Notes: generated by a model from the letters alone, not told the origin. Numbered from the stretch's first letter, positions 19,206 to 30,043 are shown. The stretch: DNA of 64,000 nt from Salipiger mucosus DSM 16094 (GCF_000442255.1 NZ_KE557280.1:60647-124646), one strand, 5' to 3'. Numbers and translations: made by a program.

Positions 19206-19745
19206 ATGGCCGCAACAAATCATTACAGCATGCAGCTGCGCGATCGTCCGGAATACGCCAGCAAGCCCGCGCCGCTGACGTTTTCGCCGGAGACACCCGT
19301 GGCCGAGGCGGTGGCCGCGATGAACGAACGCAACTACGGCTCGGTCGTCGTCGTGGATGCCGAGGACAAGGTTCAGGGTATCGTGACCGAGCGTGATGTG
19401 CTGCGAAAACTCGTCGGCGCGGGTCGCGCTGCAACCGAGACCCGGCTGAGCGAGATCATGACCGCCAACCCTCGCGTGGCCCGCGAGACCGACGAGGTCA
19501 TCGACTGGCTGCGCATCATGTCGAACGAGCGCTTTCGCCGCTTGCCGGTCGTGGACGAGGCGGGCCGCATCCGGATGATCTTCACCCAGGGCGATTTCGT
19601 CTCCTACACTTGGCCCGACCTCATCTACCAGGCCAAGGAGCTCGCCAAGGCCAGCGTCGGGCGCAATTATCCCGTCTGGCTGATCGGCGGTGGCATCATG
19701 CTCTACTCGATCCTCATGGTGATCGTGGTCGCCTCGATCATCTAG
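19206..19745 (+). CDS. CBS-pair protein with C-terminal membrane anchor
   Basis: A 179-residue protein with two CBS motifs (about residues 15-70 and 80-135; [20 protein letters not shown] and [20 protein letters not shown]) that usually sense adenine nucleotides. A single TM helix ends the protein ([20 protein letters not shown], about 152-175), placing the sensor on the cytoplasmic face of the membrane. GGAGGA precedes the ATG. Partner unknown. Divergent from selO. Confidence 0.85.
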   Translation: MAATNHYSMQLRDRPEYASKPAPLTFSPETPVAEAVAAMNERNYGSVVVVDAEDKVQGIVTERDVLRKLVGAGRAATETRLSEIMTANPRVARETDEVIDWLRIMSNERFRRLPVVDEAGRIRMIFTQGDFVSYTWPDLIYQAKELAKASVGRNYPVWLIGGGIMLYSILMVIVVASII

Positions 19746-19758
19746 GGCGACCCGCGGC

Positions 19759-20205
19759 TCACAGCGCGCGGGTCATCGGCGCGGTCTGCTCGCGCAGGCG
19801 GAAGCGGGCGCGGCGGTAGAACCTTTGCAGGCCCTCGTCGTCGCGGTCGACCTCGATATGCAGGGCGGTGATGCCGCTGTCGCGCAGGCCCTTGGCCAGC
19901 ACGTCGAGCGCTTCGCCGCCCATGCCGCGACGGCGCACGGCCGCGCGGATGAAAATCTCGTTCACCGTGGCGTCGAGCCCCCCGAATTGTAGCGACCAGC
20001 CAAAGCTGACCGCCACGTAGCCGACGGGGGCCTTGCGCGGCCCGATGAGCCAGACCGCGCCGTGCGGCTGCCCCTCGAGCAACGGGGCGAGCGCCGCGCC
20101 GATATGGTCGGCGTCGATCTCGTTGCCCCGCTCGGCGTGAAATCCCGCCACCAGCGGCAGCAGCCGGTCGAGGTCCTCGGGTCCCGCGAGATGCAGCGAT
20201 TTCAT
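19759..20205 (-). CDS. GNAT family N-acetyltransferase
   Basis: A 148-residue acetyl-CoA-dependent acyltransferase. The acetyl-CoA loop is [14 protein letters not shown], following the beta strand NEIFIRAAV. The start ATG overlaps the last four bases of the nucleoside hydrolase gene (ATGA type), which indicates translational coupling. Substrate cannot be inferred. Confidence 0.88.
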   Translation of the reverse strand: MKSLHLAGPEDLDRLLPLVAGFHAERGNEIDADHIGAALAPLLEGQPHGAVWLIGPRKAPVGYVAVSFGWSLQFGGLDATVNEIFIRAAVRRRGMGGEALDVLAKGLRDSGITALHIEVDRDDEGLQRFYRRARFRLREQTAPMTRAL

Positions 20206-21140
20206 AGCCGGGCCAGCCTTTCCGTCAGCAGGGAGAAAAATCCGTCGGAGTCGAGGTCGCCCATGAAGGTGGCGTTGGGCGCCCGGTCGGTGACGCCCCA
20301 CCAGTCGGCCACCGTCATCCCCAGCGTGAGCTGCGAGGTGGTCTCGATCTCGACGTTGATGTGCCGGCCGGTGAACAGGTCGGGGTTCAGCAGCCAGGCG
20401 GTGACGCAGGGATCGTGCAGCGGCGCGCCGAGCGAGCCGTATTTCTCGCGGTCGAAACGCTCGAAGAAGTCTGTCATCCGCGCCACGGCCTCGCCCACCG
20501 GGGTGCCGAGGCGGCGGAAGGCGTCGTTGCGGGGCTTGGTGACCAGCGCCTTGTGCGTCACGTCGAGCGGCATGACCGTGAGCGGCACGCCGGAGCGGAA
20601 AACGATATCGGCGGCCTCGGGGTCCACGTGGATGTTGAACTCGGCCGCGGGGGTGATGTTGCCCACCTCGAAGTAGGCGCCGCCCATGAGCACGATCTCG
20701 GCAACGCGGCCGACCACGTCCGGCGCCCGCTGGAAGGCCGTCGCGATGTTGGTGAGCGGGCCCAGCGGGCAGAGCGTGACCGTGCCCTCAGGCTCGTCGC
20801 GCAGCGTCTCGATCAGGAAGTCCACCGCGTGCTTGTCCTGCAGGTGCATGGTGGGCTCGGGCAACTCGGGGCCGTCGAGACCGGTCTTGCCGTGCACATG
20901 CTCGGCGGTGATGAGCCGGCGTTCCAGGGGCGCCTCGCAGCCGGCGAAGACGGGCAGGTCGGGACGGCCCGCCAGTTCGCAGACGATGCGCGCGTTGCGC
21001 GCCGTCAGCTCGAGCGGCACGTTGCCGGCGACCGCCGTGATGCCGAGCACCTCTAGCTCGTCCGGAGAGGCCAGCGCCAGCAGGATCGCGACGGCGTCGT
21101 CCTGGCCGGGATCGGTGTCGATGATGATGCGTCGTGCCAT
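20202..21140 (-). CDS. Nucleoside hydrolase (inosine-uridine preferring type)
   Basis: A 312-residue enzyme that cleaves the N-glycosidic bond of ribonucleosides for purine/pyrimidine salvage. The calcium-binding signature DTDPGQDDA lies at residues 8-16, with further ligands expected at the C-terminal HDPC motif (LHDPCVTAW). Start at 21140, MARRIIIDTD. It is translationally coupled to the downstream GNAT gene. No nucleoside transporter is adjacent. Confidence 0.92.
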   Translation of the reverse strand: MARRIIIDTDPGQDDAVAILLALASPDELEVLGITAVAGNVPLELTARNARIVCELAGRPDLPVFAGCEAPLERRLITAEHVHGKTGLDGPELPEPTMHLQDKHAVDFLIETLRDEPEGTVTLCPLGPLTNIATAFQRAPDVVGRVAEIVLMGGAYFEVGNITPAAEFNIHVDPEAADIVFRSGVPLTVMPLDVTHKALVTKPRNDAFRRLGTPVGEAVARMTDFFERFDREKYGSLGAPLHDPCVTAWLLNPDLFTGRHINVEIETTSQLTLGMTVADWWGVTDRAPNATFMGDLDSDGFFSLLTERLARL

Positions 21141-21317
21141 GTCTGTCGCGCCCCCGCGTTTCACCCGCGGACAGGTGACACGCACCGACCTCCCGTTCAA
21201 GCGCCATGACGGGCAGGGCGCGGGACTTCGCTCGCCGCGAAGCAGCGAAAGTCAGCCGTTGCCGCGACGCGGCGCGGTGTTAGACTCGTGGCGAAAAATG
21301 GGATAGGAATGGCCTCG

Positions 21318-21329
21318 GTTAGCGCTAAC
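21318..21329. promoter_or_regulatory. LacI-family-type operator palindrome upstream of zwf
   Basis: GTTAGCGCTAAC is a perfect 12-bp palindrome with the central CG typical of LacI-family operators, ending 28 bp before the zwf start. It suggests control of zwf-pgl-pgi by a sugar-responsive LacI-type repressor; the regulator gene is not in the window. Confidence 0.6.
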
Positions 21330-21357
21330 ACCGTTGGCCGCGCAGCAAGGAATATCC

Positions 21358-22844
<1,487 letters not shown>

Positions 22845-22848
<4 letters not shown>

Positions 22849-23522
22849 CCTTCGAGTTCCGCGAATATCCCGACCGCGAGATGCTGGCGATGGATCTCGC
22901 CAACCAGATCGCCGGAGAGCTGCGTGCCGCGCTGTCCCATGACAAGCGGGTCGCGCTGGCGGTGCCCGGCGGGACCTCGCCGGGACCGGTCTTCGACACG
23001 CTCTGCGCGGCCGACCTGAACTGGTCCGGCGTCGACGTGCTGTTGACCGACGAGCGCTGGGTGCCCGAGACCTCGGAACGCTCCAACACCCGGCTGCTGC
23101 GCGACCGCCTGCTGGTGAACCGCGCGCGGGCGGCGGGCTACCTTCCGCTTTATTCCGACGCGGGCCCGGCCGAGGCATGCCTGGACAATCTCGCCGAAGC
23201 GATCCGCCCGGTGCTGCCGCTCGCGGTGGTGCTGCTGGGCATGGGCGCGGACAAGCACACCGCCTCGCTCTTTCCCGGCGCGGATCGGCTGGACGAGGCG
23301 CTGGACGACGACGCGCCGATCCTGCTGCCCATGCGCGCGCCCGGCGCGGCCGAGCCGCGCATCACGCTGACGGCTCCGGTGCTGGCCGGGGCCATGCGCA
23401 AGCACGTGTTGATCTTCGGCGCGGAAAAACGCGCCGCGCTCGAGGGTGCGCGGGGCATGTCGCCGAAAGAAGCGCCGATCAACGCGGTGCTCGACGATGC
23501 CGTCGTGCACTGGGCAGAATGA
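22845..23522 (+). CDS. pgl: 6-phosphogluconolactonase
   Basis: A 225-residue enzyme that hydrolyses 6-phosphogluconolactone to 6-phosphogluconate. It shows [14 protein letters not shown] near residue 38 and the family motif TDERWVP near 66, with [14 protein letters not shown] near 130. The start overlaps the zwf stop by four bases (ATGA), so the two are translationally coupled and act in sequence. Confidence 0.95.
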
Positions 23523-23565
23523 CAATAAAACAAAGGCCGGAAACGGCATGACGAGAGGGACAGCC

Positions 23566-25149
23566 ATGTGGGACGACCTGAAGGGCCTTGCCGCCGCGCG
23601 CAAGGACCGGCGCATCGAGAGCCTCTTTGCCGAGGACGAGGGCCGCGCCGCGGACTTTTCGGTGCGCATGGGCGACATGCTCTTCGACTATTCCAAGACC
23701 CAGCTTGACGCCGAGGTGCGGGCGGCGCTGGTCGATCTGGCCGAAGGCTGCGAGGTCGCAAAGCGGCGCGATGCGATGTTCGCGGGCCAGAAGATCAACG
23801 AGACCGAGGGCCGCGCGGTCCTGCACACGGCGCTGCGCAACCTCGATGCCGCGCCGGTGCTCGTCGACGGGGCCGACGTGATGCCCGAGGTGCTCGAGAC
23901 GCTGACGCGGATGGAGGAGCTGGCCAACGAGCTGCGCGCGGGGTCGGTGACCGACGTGGTCAATATCGGCATCGGCGGCTCGGACCTGGGGCCGGCCATG
24001 GCCTACCGCGCGCTCTCGCCCTATTGCGACGGGCCGCGCTGCCACTTCGTCTCGAACGTCGACGGCGCCGATATCGCCGACACGCTCGACGGGCTCGACC
24101 CCGAGACGACGATCTTCATCATCGCCTCCAAGACCTTCACCACCATCGAGACCATGACCAACGCGCGCACTGCGTGGGACTGGATCGAGGATCGCGGCGT
24201 CTCGACCGAAGGCCGCTTCATCGCGCTCAGCTCGAACCAGGGCAAGGCGGCGCAGTGGGGCATCTCGGCGGACCGGGTCTTCGGCTTCGAGGACTGGGTC
24301 GGCGGACGCTATTCCATGTGGGGGCCGATCGGGCTTTCGCTGATGATCGCCATCGGGCCCGAGGATTTCCGCGCCTTCCTGGCGGGCGGGCAGGAGATGG
24401 ACCGGCACTTCCGCGACGCGCCTCTGTCCGAGAACATGCCGGTGATGCTGGCGCTCGTGGGGATCTGGCACAACCAGGTGCTGGGCCATGCGACGCGCGC
24501 CGTGCTGCCCTACGACGACCGGCTCGCGCGGCTGCCGGCCTACCTCCAGCAGCTCGAGATGGAGAGCAACGGCAAGGGCGTCAGCATGGACGGCAGCGAC
24601 CTTGCGGTGAACTCCGGCCCCGTGGTCTGGGGCGAACCGGGCACCAACGGGCAGCACGCCTTCTACCAGCTCATCCACCAGGGCACCCGGGTCGTGCCCT
24701 GCGAGTTCATGGTCGCCGCACGCGGCCACGAGCCCGCGCTGGCGCATCACCACGCGCTTCTCATCGCGAATTGCCTCGCGCAGTCCGAGGCGCTGATGCG
24801 CGGCCGATCGCTCGACGAGGCGCGGGGCAAGGTGGCGGGCCAGTTCGAGGGCGCGGAACTCGAGCGGCAGGCGCGGCACCGGGTCTTTCCGGGCAACCGG
24901 CCATCGACCACGCTGGTCTATCCGCTGCTCGATCCTGCGACGCTCGGGCGCATCGTGGCGCTCTACGAACACCGCGTTTTCGTGGAGGGCGCGATCCTCG
25001 ATATCAACTCTTACGACCAGTGGGGCGTGGAGCTGGGCAAGGAGCTCGCAACCGCGCTGGGGCCCATGGTCTCGGGGGAGGCCGACGCTGGCGACAAGGA
25101 TGGCTCCACCCGGCAGCTTCTCGCATTCGTGCACGGGAATATGGGCTGA
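23566..25149 (+). CDS. pgi: Glucose-6-phosphate isomerase
   Basis: A 527-residue enzyme that interconverts glucose 6-phosphate and fructose 6-phosphate, linking gluconeogenesis to zwf. Both PGI signatures are present: the region around [13 protein letters not shown] and the C-terminal [12 protein letters not shown]. The ATG at 23566 follows [18 protein letters not shown] at 23548 is possible. It lies 43 bp after pgl in the same operon. Confidence 0.95.
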   Translation: MWDDLKGLAAARKDRRIESLFAEDEGRAADFSVRMGDMLFDYSKTQLDAEVRAALVDLAEGCEVAKRRDAMFAGQKINETEGRAVLHTALRNLDAAPVLVDGADVMPEVLETLTRMEELANELRAGSVTDVVNIGIGGSDLGPAMAYRALSPYCDGPRCHFVSNVDGADIADTLDGLDPETTIFIIASKTFTTIETMTNARTAWDWIEDRGVSTEGRFIALSSNQGKAAQWGISADRVFGFEDWVGGRYSMWGPIGLSLMIAIGPEDFRAFLAGGQEMDRHFRDAPLSENMPVMLALVGIWHNQVLGHATRAVLPYDDRLARLPAYLQQLEMESNGKGVSMDGSDLAVNSGPVVWGEPGTNGQHAFYQLIHQGTRVVPCEFMVAARGHEPALAHHHALLIANCLAQSEALMRGRSLDEARGKVAGQFEGAELERQARHRVFPGNRPSTTLVYPLLDPATLGRIVALYEHRVFVEGAILDINSYDQWGVELGKELATALGPMVSGEADAGDKDGSTRQLLAFVHGNMG

Positions 25150-25257
25150 AGTTCCATGAAATGACGTAATTTAAATAATTTAGGTCATCGCGGAACGGTG
25201 AGGCGATCTGCTTGTTGTCTGTGCAGTGAGACACTTCACATGACGGAGGACACGATA

Positions 25258-25974
25258 ATGATGACTCGCCTTACCACGACCGCAGCCGTGATCGCGCTGA
25301 CCGCAGGCACCGCAGCCTATGCCGATTCGCATGACGGCGACGCGATGGAGCAGACCGAGCAGTCCGCAGAGCAGACCATGGAAAGCGCCGGCGAGACCGT
25401 CGAGAACGCGGGTGAAGCTACGGCCAACGCCGCCGAAGATGCAGGTGAAGCGACCGCTGACGCTGCCGAGGAGATGGGCGAAGACGTCGAGCAGGCCGCG
25501 GAGAACGCTGCAGCCGAAGGCGAGCAGGCCATGGAAGAAGCCGGCGACGAGATGGCCGAGGCCGGCGAAGAAATGGAGCAGGAAGCCGAAGAGATGGCGA
25601 ACGACGCCGAGAGCCTCTTCGCCAACGACACCAACATGATCCGCACGCGCGACATCACCGGCGGTGCCGTCTATGCCATCGACGCCGAGGGCGGCGAAAC
25701 CGACTGGGACTCCACGACGACCTACGACTCGGTCAACAGCGACTGGGATAACGTCGGTACCATCGAAGACATCGTTCTCAACGCCGACGGCTCGTTCAAG
25801 GGCATCGTGGCCGAGGTTGGCGGCTTCCTCGACATTGGCGACAAGCACGTGATGATCGAGATCAATGACGCCAAGTTCGTGCCGGTCGAAGACCAGACCT
25901 ACGCCGTGGTGACCAACTTCACCGCCGACGAGCTGGACAGCATGGAAGGCGTTGACGAGGCACCCTACAACTAA
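25258..25974 (+). CDS. Exported PRC-barrel protein with Ala/Glu-rich helix
   Basis: A 238-residue protein. A signal peptide (TTAAVIALTAGTAAYA, cut after about residue 21) is followed by a strongly acidic, Ala/Glu-rich low-complexity stretch (about 25-120) likely to form a long helix or coiled coil, and then a PRC-barrel domain (about 130-235). Export and PRC fold suggest an envelope or stress protein; function is not known. GGAGGA lies 7 bases before the first of two tandem ATGs. A strong terminator follows. Confidence 0.82.
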   Translation: MMTRLTTTAAVIALTAGTAAYADSHDGDAMEQTEQSAEQTMESAGETVENAGEATANAAEDAGEATADAAEEMGEDVEQAAENAAAEGEQAMEEAGDEMAEAGEEMEQEAEEMANDAESLFANDTNMIRTRDITGGAVYAIDAEGGETDWDSTTTYDSVNSDWDNVGTIEDIVLNADGSFKGIVAEVGGFLDIGDKHVMIEINDAKFVPVEDQTYAVVTNFTADELDSMEGVDEAPYN

Positions 25975-25996
25975 TCGGGTGATCTCTCGAGATTGA

Positions 25997-26031
25997 GAGG
26001 CCGGGGCGGTAGCGCCCCGGCCTCTTTTTTT
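25997..26031 (+). terminator. Rho-independent terminator after the PRC-barrel gene
   Basis: A 12-bp perfect GC stem with a GTAG loop (25997-26024) is followed by seven T residues. It ends the PRC-barrel transcript and separates it from the convergent cupin gene. Confidence 0.92.
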
Positions 26032-26032
26032 G

Positions 26033-26476
26033 TCAGCCGGTCGGTGCCGGAATGTCGAAGCCGGGCGCCGCAAGTTCGAAGCCCTCGAAGCGGAAGGCGG
26101 GCGAGACGGTGCAGCCCACGAGCGTCCAGTCGCCGGTCGAGCGCGCCGCCTGCCAGTGACCTTCCGGCACGATGAGCTGCGGCGCCTGACCGGAGGCCAG
26201 GTCGGCACCCAGCATCAGATCCTCGCGCGGGCCCGCGTCGGTGGCAGAGATAGACAGCACCAGCGGCGCCCCGGCGTAAAAATGCCAGATCTCGGTGGCA
26301 TCCACCCGGTGCCAGTGGCTGCTTTCGCCCCCTTTGAGCAGGAAGTAGATCGAGGTCCCGGAGGGGCGTTCGCCCTCGGGCGCCTCCGCGATCCAGGTCT
26401 GCCGGAAATGTCCGCCCTCGGGATGCGGGGCGAGGTCCAGCTGCTTGATGATCTGGTCGGCCGTCATGGCGTGCAT
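26033..26476 (-). CDS. Cupin protein (DUF985 type)
   Basis: A 147-residue single-domain beta-barrel protein. The motif HWHRVDATEIWHFYAG contains the metal-ligand pattern of the family, and the N-terminal helix DQIIKQLDLAPHPEGG is typical of DUF985 cupins. The start at 26476 has AGGGGAG seven bases upstream; ATG at 26467 is also possible. The stop codon lies within the shared terminator region of the PRC gene. Ligand unknown. Confidence 0.87.
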   Translation of the reverse strand: MHAMTADQIIKQLDLAPHPEGGHFRQTWIAEAPEGERPSGTSIYFLLKGGESSHWHRVDATEIWHFYAGAPLVLSISATDAGPREDLMLGADLASGQAPQLIVPEGHWQAARSTGDWTLVGCTVSPAFRFEGFELAAPGFDIPAPTG

Positions 26477-26499
26477 CCGTGCGCTCCCCTGAAGCTTGG

Positions 26500-26507
26500 T
26501 TAACCAT
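26500..26507 (+). promoter_or_regulatory. Candidate CtrA half-site
   Basis: TTAACCAT matches the known CtrA half-site and sits inside the palindrome TGGTTAACCA (26497-26506), 60 bp upstream of the endolysin start in the 90-bp divergent gap. CtrA controls gene transfer agent release in Rhodobacter capsulatus, so a site here fits the function of the downstream genes. Match is by eye only. Confidence 0.5.
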
Positions 26508-26566
26508 TTCTGACAAGGCTTCGCTGCGAGGGAAACCCCTCGAGAGGCAAAGAGCGGAGCTGAGAG

Positions 26567-27187
26567 ATGACACCCGACGACACGGTCCGGCGCATTGCCG
26601 AAGGAATCGTCGCCCGCGAAGGCGGCTACGTGAACGATCCGGACGACCCGGGCGGGGCCACCAACCACGGCGTGACGATCCACACCATGCGGCGGCTGGG
26701 GCTCGACCTCGACGGCGACGGTGACGTGGATGCGCGCGACGTCCGGCACCTGACCCGCGAGCAAGCCATCGAGATCTTCCTGCGGCACTACTTCGAGCAT
26801 CCCCGGATCGGTGAACTGCCTGCGCCACTGCAAGCCACTGTCTTCGACATGTACGTGAATGCCGGGGCGAACGCCGTGAAGATTCTGCAGCGGCTGCTGG
26901 GCGAGATGGGCGAGCGCGTGAGCGTCGACGGCGTCATCGGGCCGCAGACGCTGGGTGCTGCCGCGCGGGCCCATGCCGCCGCGCCTGACCACATCGTCGA
27001 CGCCTACGGGATCGCGCGGCGCAACTACTATTTCGCCCTGGCCGACCGGCGCCCCGCCAGCCGCAAGTACGCGCGCAGCCGCGCCGGCGGCAAGGGCGGC
27101 TGGATTCGCCGGGCCGAGGAGTTCATCGCGCCGCGCTACCACATGAGCGCGGCGCAGTTCCGCGCGCGGGTGGCGGCATGGGACTGA
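26567..27187 (+). CDS. GTA/phage-type endolysin, N-acetylmuramidase (GH108)
   Basis: A 206-residue murein hydrolase of glycoside hydrolase family 108, usually encoded with a holin. The catalytic glutamate is in REGGYVNDPDDPGG near residue 20, and a C-terminal peptidoglycan-binding-like helix bundle follows. An EF-hand-like loop DLDGDGDVDARDV (about 46-58) may bind calcium. It overlaps the holin start by 10 bp. Orthologues in Rhodobacterales serve release of gene transfer agent particles; no GTA capsid genes are in the window. Confidence 0.88.
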   Translation: MTPDDTVRRIAEGIVAREGGYVNDPDDPGGATNHGVTIHTMRRLGLDLDGDGDVDARDVRHLTREQAIEIFLRHYFEHPRIGELPAPLQATVFDMYVNAGANAVKILQRLLGEMGERVSVDGVIGPQTLGAAARAHAAAPDHIVDAYGIARRNYYFALADRRPASRKYARSRAGGKGGWIRRAEEFIAPRYHMSAAQFRARVAAWD

Positions 27188-27729
27188 TGGAGCGGCTTTT
27201 CGGCATGATCTTCGGCTCCGGCGGCAACGTGGTCAAGGAGACCGCCGAGGTGTTCCGCGTCAACGCCGAGGCCCAGGCCACGCGCGACGCGGGCCTGCGC
27301 GAGGCTGCGCTCGAGCAATTCGCGGCCGAATTCGCCGCGCCGCGCCGGTCGCGGTTCGACAGGCTTATGGACGCGCTCAATCGTCTGCCGCGTCCGGCGA
27401 TGGCGCTGGGGACGCTGGGGCTTTTCGTGGCGGCAATGGTGGACCCGGCCTGGTTCGCGGCGCGCATGACCGGCATCGCGCTGGTGCCGGAGCCGCTGTG
27501 GTGGCTGCTGGGCGCGGTGGTGAGCTTCTATTTCGGCGCGCGGCACCAGGCCAAGGGGCAGGAGTTCCAGCGTCAGCTCACCGCGGCGATGGCGGATGCC
27601 CCGCGCGTGATGGGGCAGTTGCGCGAGATCGAGGCGCTTCGCGCGGCGCCGGAGGCGGCTCATCCGCCGGACGACACGCTCGTGCAGGAGAACGCTGCCC
27701 TCGCGGACTGGCGCGCCACACGCGGCTGA
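27178..27729 (+). CDS. Holin family protein (3-TM type)
   Basis: A 183-residue membrane protein with two to three predicted TM helices (about residues 78-96 and 104-122) between amphipathic ends. It is the partner holin of the upstream endolysin and lets the enzyme cross the inner membrane to the wall. The genes overlap by 10 bp, which indicates coupled expression. No terminator is visible before the next gene, whose product is metabolic. Confidence 0.86.
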   Translation: MGLMERLFGMIFGSGGNVVKETAEVFRVNAEAQATRDAGLREAALEQFAAEFAAPRRSRFDRLMDALNRLPRPAMALGTLGLFVAAMVDPAWFAARMTGIALVPEPLWWLLGAVVSFYFGARHQAKGQEFQRQLTAAMADAPRVMGQLREIEALRAAPEAAHPPDDTLVQENAALADWRATRG

Positions 27730-27797
27730 CCGGCGCTCTTGCCGACCCGGGGGCGCTGTGGCACCTGTTGCCCGACGCAAACGGCGGAGGGCAGGGG

Positions 27798-28970
27798 ATG
27801 CGCAAGACATTGATGAGACCGGAGATGAAGACGGGTGTCTCGACCCCGGTCGTGACACCCATCATGCCCGCGGCGGTCTATGCCGCGGACAGCCCCGACG
27901 CGCTCGACGCGCAGTACGAGGGCCGGACCGAGGGCTACACCTATGCCCGGGAGGGCCATCCCAACGCCGATGTGGTGGCCACACGCATCGACGCGCTCGA
28001 GGGGGCCGAGGGCGGCATCGTCACGGGCTCGGGCATGGCCGCGGTCTCGGCCGCGCTGCTGGGGCTGCTGTCTTCGGGCGATCACGTCGTCGGCGCCGAC
28101 CAGCTCTACGGCCGCTCGCTGCGCATGATGTCCGAGGACCTGCCGCGGCTGGGGATCGCCACGACGCTCGCTGACGCGGGCGATGCCGACAGCATCGCGC
28201 AGGCGCTGCGCCCCGAGACCAGGATGGTTCTGATCGAGCTGGTCTCGAACCCGACGCTGCGGCTGGCGGAGCTCGACGGGATCGCGGCACTCTGCCGCGA
28301 GCGGGGCATCCTTCTGGCGGTCGACAACACCTTCACGACCCCGGCCAGCGTTCAGCCGCTGGCACGCGGGGCCGATATCGTGATCCACTCGGTGACCAAG
28401 CTGCTGGCCGGCCATGCGGACGTGACGCTGGGCTACGTCGTGGCCAAGGATCCCGCCATCAACGACCGGATGCGGGTTTTCGCCGTGACCGCGGGGCTGA
28501 CGCCCAGCCCCTTCGACTGCTGGCTCGCGGAACGCGGCCTGATGACCTTCGGCCTGCGCTTCGAGAAGGCGCAGGAGACCGCCGGCGCGCTGGCCGAGTT
28601 CCTGTCCGGTCAGCCCGGCGTCCGCCAGGTGCTCTATCCCGGGCGCGCCGACCACCCGGACGCGGCGCGCACGCAAGCGCTGCTGCGCGGGCGTCCCGGC
28701 ACCATGCTGAGCTTCGAGATCGAGGGCGGGCGCCCTGCCGCCAATGCCTTCTGCGAGGCGGCCGATGGCGTGGCCTTTGCGCCCACGCTTGGCGACGTCG
28801 GCACGACGCTCTCGCATCCGGCGTCCTCCTCGCACCGCGCGCTCACCCCTGAGGGGCGCGCCGCGCTCGGCATCTCCGAGGGGTTCTTCCGCGTGTCGGT
28901 GGGGCTCGAGGAGCCGGAGGCCCTCTGCGCCACCTTCGCCGAGGGGCTCGCCGCGGCGCGCGGCGCATGA
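27798..28970 (+). CDS. Trans-sulfuration family PLP enzyme
   Basis: A 390-residue Cys/Met-metabolism PLP-dependent enzyme. The PLP lysine is K201 in HSVTKLLAGHAD, with the aspartate of AVDNTFTTP and the substrate-side YTYAREGHPNADV. It could be a cystathionine gamma-lyase, cystathionine beta-lyase, methionine gamma-lyase or O-acetylhomoserine sulfhydrylase; sequence alone does not decide. GGAGGGCAGGGG precedes the ATG. Its stop overlaps the start of the kinase gene by four bases. Confidence 0.87.
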   Translation: MRKTLMRPEMKTGVSTPVVTPIMPAAVYAADSPDALDAQYEGRTEGYTYAREGHPNADVVATRIDALEGAEGGIVTGSGMAAVSAALLGLLSSGDHVVGADQLYGRSLRMMSEDLPRLGIATTLADAGDADSIAQALRPETRMVLIELVSNPTLRLAELDGIAALCRERGILLAVDNTFTTPASVQPLARGADIVIHSVTKLLAGHADVTLGYVVAKDPAINDRMRVFAVTAGLTPSPFDCWLAERGLMTFGLRFEKAQETAGALAEFLSGQPGVRQVLYPGRADHPDAARTQALLRGRPGTMLSFEIEGGRPAANAFCEAADGVAFAPTLGDVGTTLSHPASSSHRALTPEGRAALGISEGFFRVSVGLEEPEALCATFAEGLAAARGA

Positions 28971-30010
28971 TGCAGACCGATGTGCGCCGGGTCGTCGATG
29001 CGGTGCCGCTGCCCGCGCTGGTGATCCGCGCGGACGAACGCGTCGCGGCCGCCAACGCCGAGGCGCTGGCGCTGCTGGGCCCCGAGCTCGAGGGGCGGCA
29101 TTTCATCACCGCCCTGCGTCAGCCCGTGCTGCTGGATGCCGTCGAGGGCACCTTCCGCGACGCCGAGCCGCGCATGACCCGCTTTCTCGCGCGGGACGAG
29201 CGGCAGGACACCACCTTCGATGTGTCCTGCCGCACGCTGCCGCTCGACGGTGCGCCGGGGGTGATGCTGACGTTCCAGGACATCACCCACCTCGAGCAGG
29301 CCGGCCAGATGCGCCGCGATTTCGTCGCCAACGTCAGCCACGAGCTGCGCACCCCGCTCACTGCGCTGCTTGGCTTCATCGAGACACTGAAGGGTCCGGC
29401 CCGCGACGATGCGGGTGCGCGGGACCGTTTCCTCGACATCATGGAGGCCGAGGCCGGCCGGATGGAGCGCCTCGTGGGCGATCTGCTGTCGCTCAGCCGG
29501 GTCGAGGCCGAGGAGCGCGTGCGACCCACCGATCCGGTGGATCTGCCGGGGGTGGTGCGCTCGGCGCTGAACCGGCTCGCGCCGCTGGCCGAAGAAGCCG
29601 AGGTGGCGTTGGACCTGGACCTTGCGCAGGATCAGCTCGAGGTTTCGGGCGACGAGGACCAGTTGCGGCAAGTGGTGGTGAACCTCGTCGAGAACGCGGT
29701 CAAATACAGCGGCTCCGGGTCCGAGGTCCGGGTCGGGTTGTCCGCGCCCGCCTACCAGCCTCGTTTGCGCGGGCAGGGGGTGGTGCTGTCGATCTCGGAC
29801 ACCGGGCCGGGCATCGAGCCGATCCACATTCCGCGCCTGACGGAACGGTTCTACCGGATCGACAACCACCGCTCGCGCGAGATGGGCGGCACCGGGCTGG
29901 GGCTGGCGATCGTCAAGCACATCGTCAACCGCCACCGCGGCCGGCTGCGCATCGACAGCGCGCCCGGCAAGGGCACGACCTTCCGGGTGATCCTGCCGAT
30001 CCGCGCGTGA
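28967..30010 (+). CDS. PhoR-like sensor histidine kinase without TM segments
   Basis: A 347-residue kinase. A PAS-like domain (about 8-105) is followed by the H-box FVANVSHELRTP with H125, then N-box VNLVENAVKYS, G1 DTGPGIEP and G2 GGTGLGLAIVKHIV. The order and sequence resemble PhoR. No membrane segment is predicted, and no response regulator, pst or phoU gene is adjacent, which is unusual if it controls phosphate. ATG overlaps the preceding stop codon (ATGA). Confidence 0.85.
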   Translation: MMQTDVRRVVDAVPLPALVIRADERVAAANAEALALLGPELEGRHFITALRQPVLLDAVEGTFRDAEPRMTRFLARDERQDTTFDVSCRTLPLDGAPGVMLTFQDITHLEQAGQMRRDFVANVSHELRTPLTALLGFIETLKGPARDDAGARDRFLDIMEAEAGRMERLVGDLLSLSRVEAEERVRPTDPVDLPGVVRSALNRLAPLAEEAEVALDLDLAQDQLEVSGDEDQLRQVVVNLVENAVKYSGSGSEVRVGLSAPAYQPRLRGQGVVLSISDTGPGIEPIHIPRLTERFYRIDNHRSREMGGTGLGLAIVKHIVNRHRGRLRIDSAPGKGTTFRVILPIRA

Positions 30011-30043
30011 CCGGGGTCGCGCAGGGTCACGCGCCGAGCGCGT

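Noticed and set aside
25151..25196. Hairpin GTTCC...GGAAC with ATGAC...GTCAT between pgi and the PRC gene as a terminator
   Set aside because: Arms are broken by mismatches and there is no T-run, so it is too weak to call.
26567..27729. Full prophage around the endolysin/holin pair
   Set aside because: Neighbours on both sides are metabolic genes and no structural phage genes occur; a GTA release module fits better.
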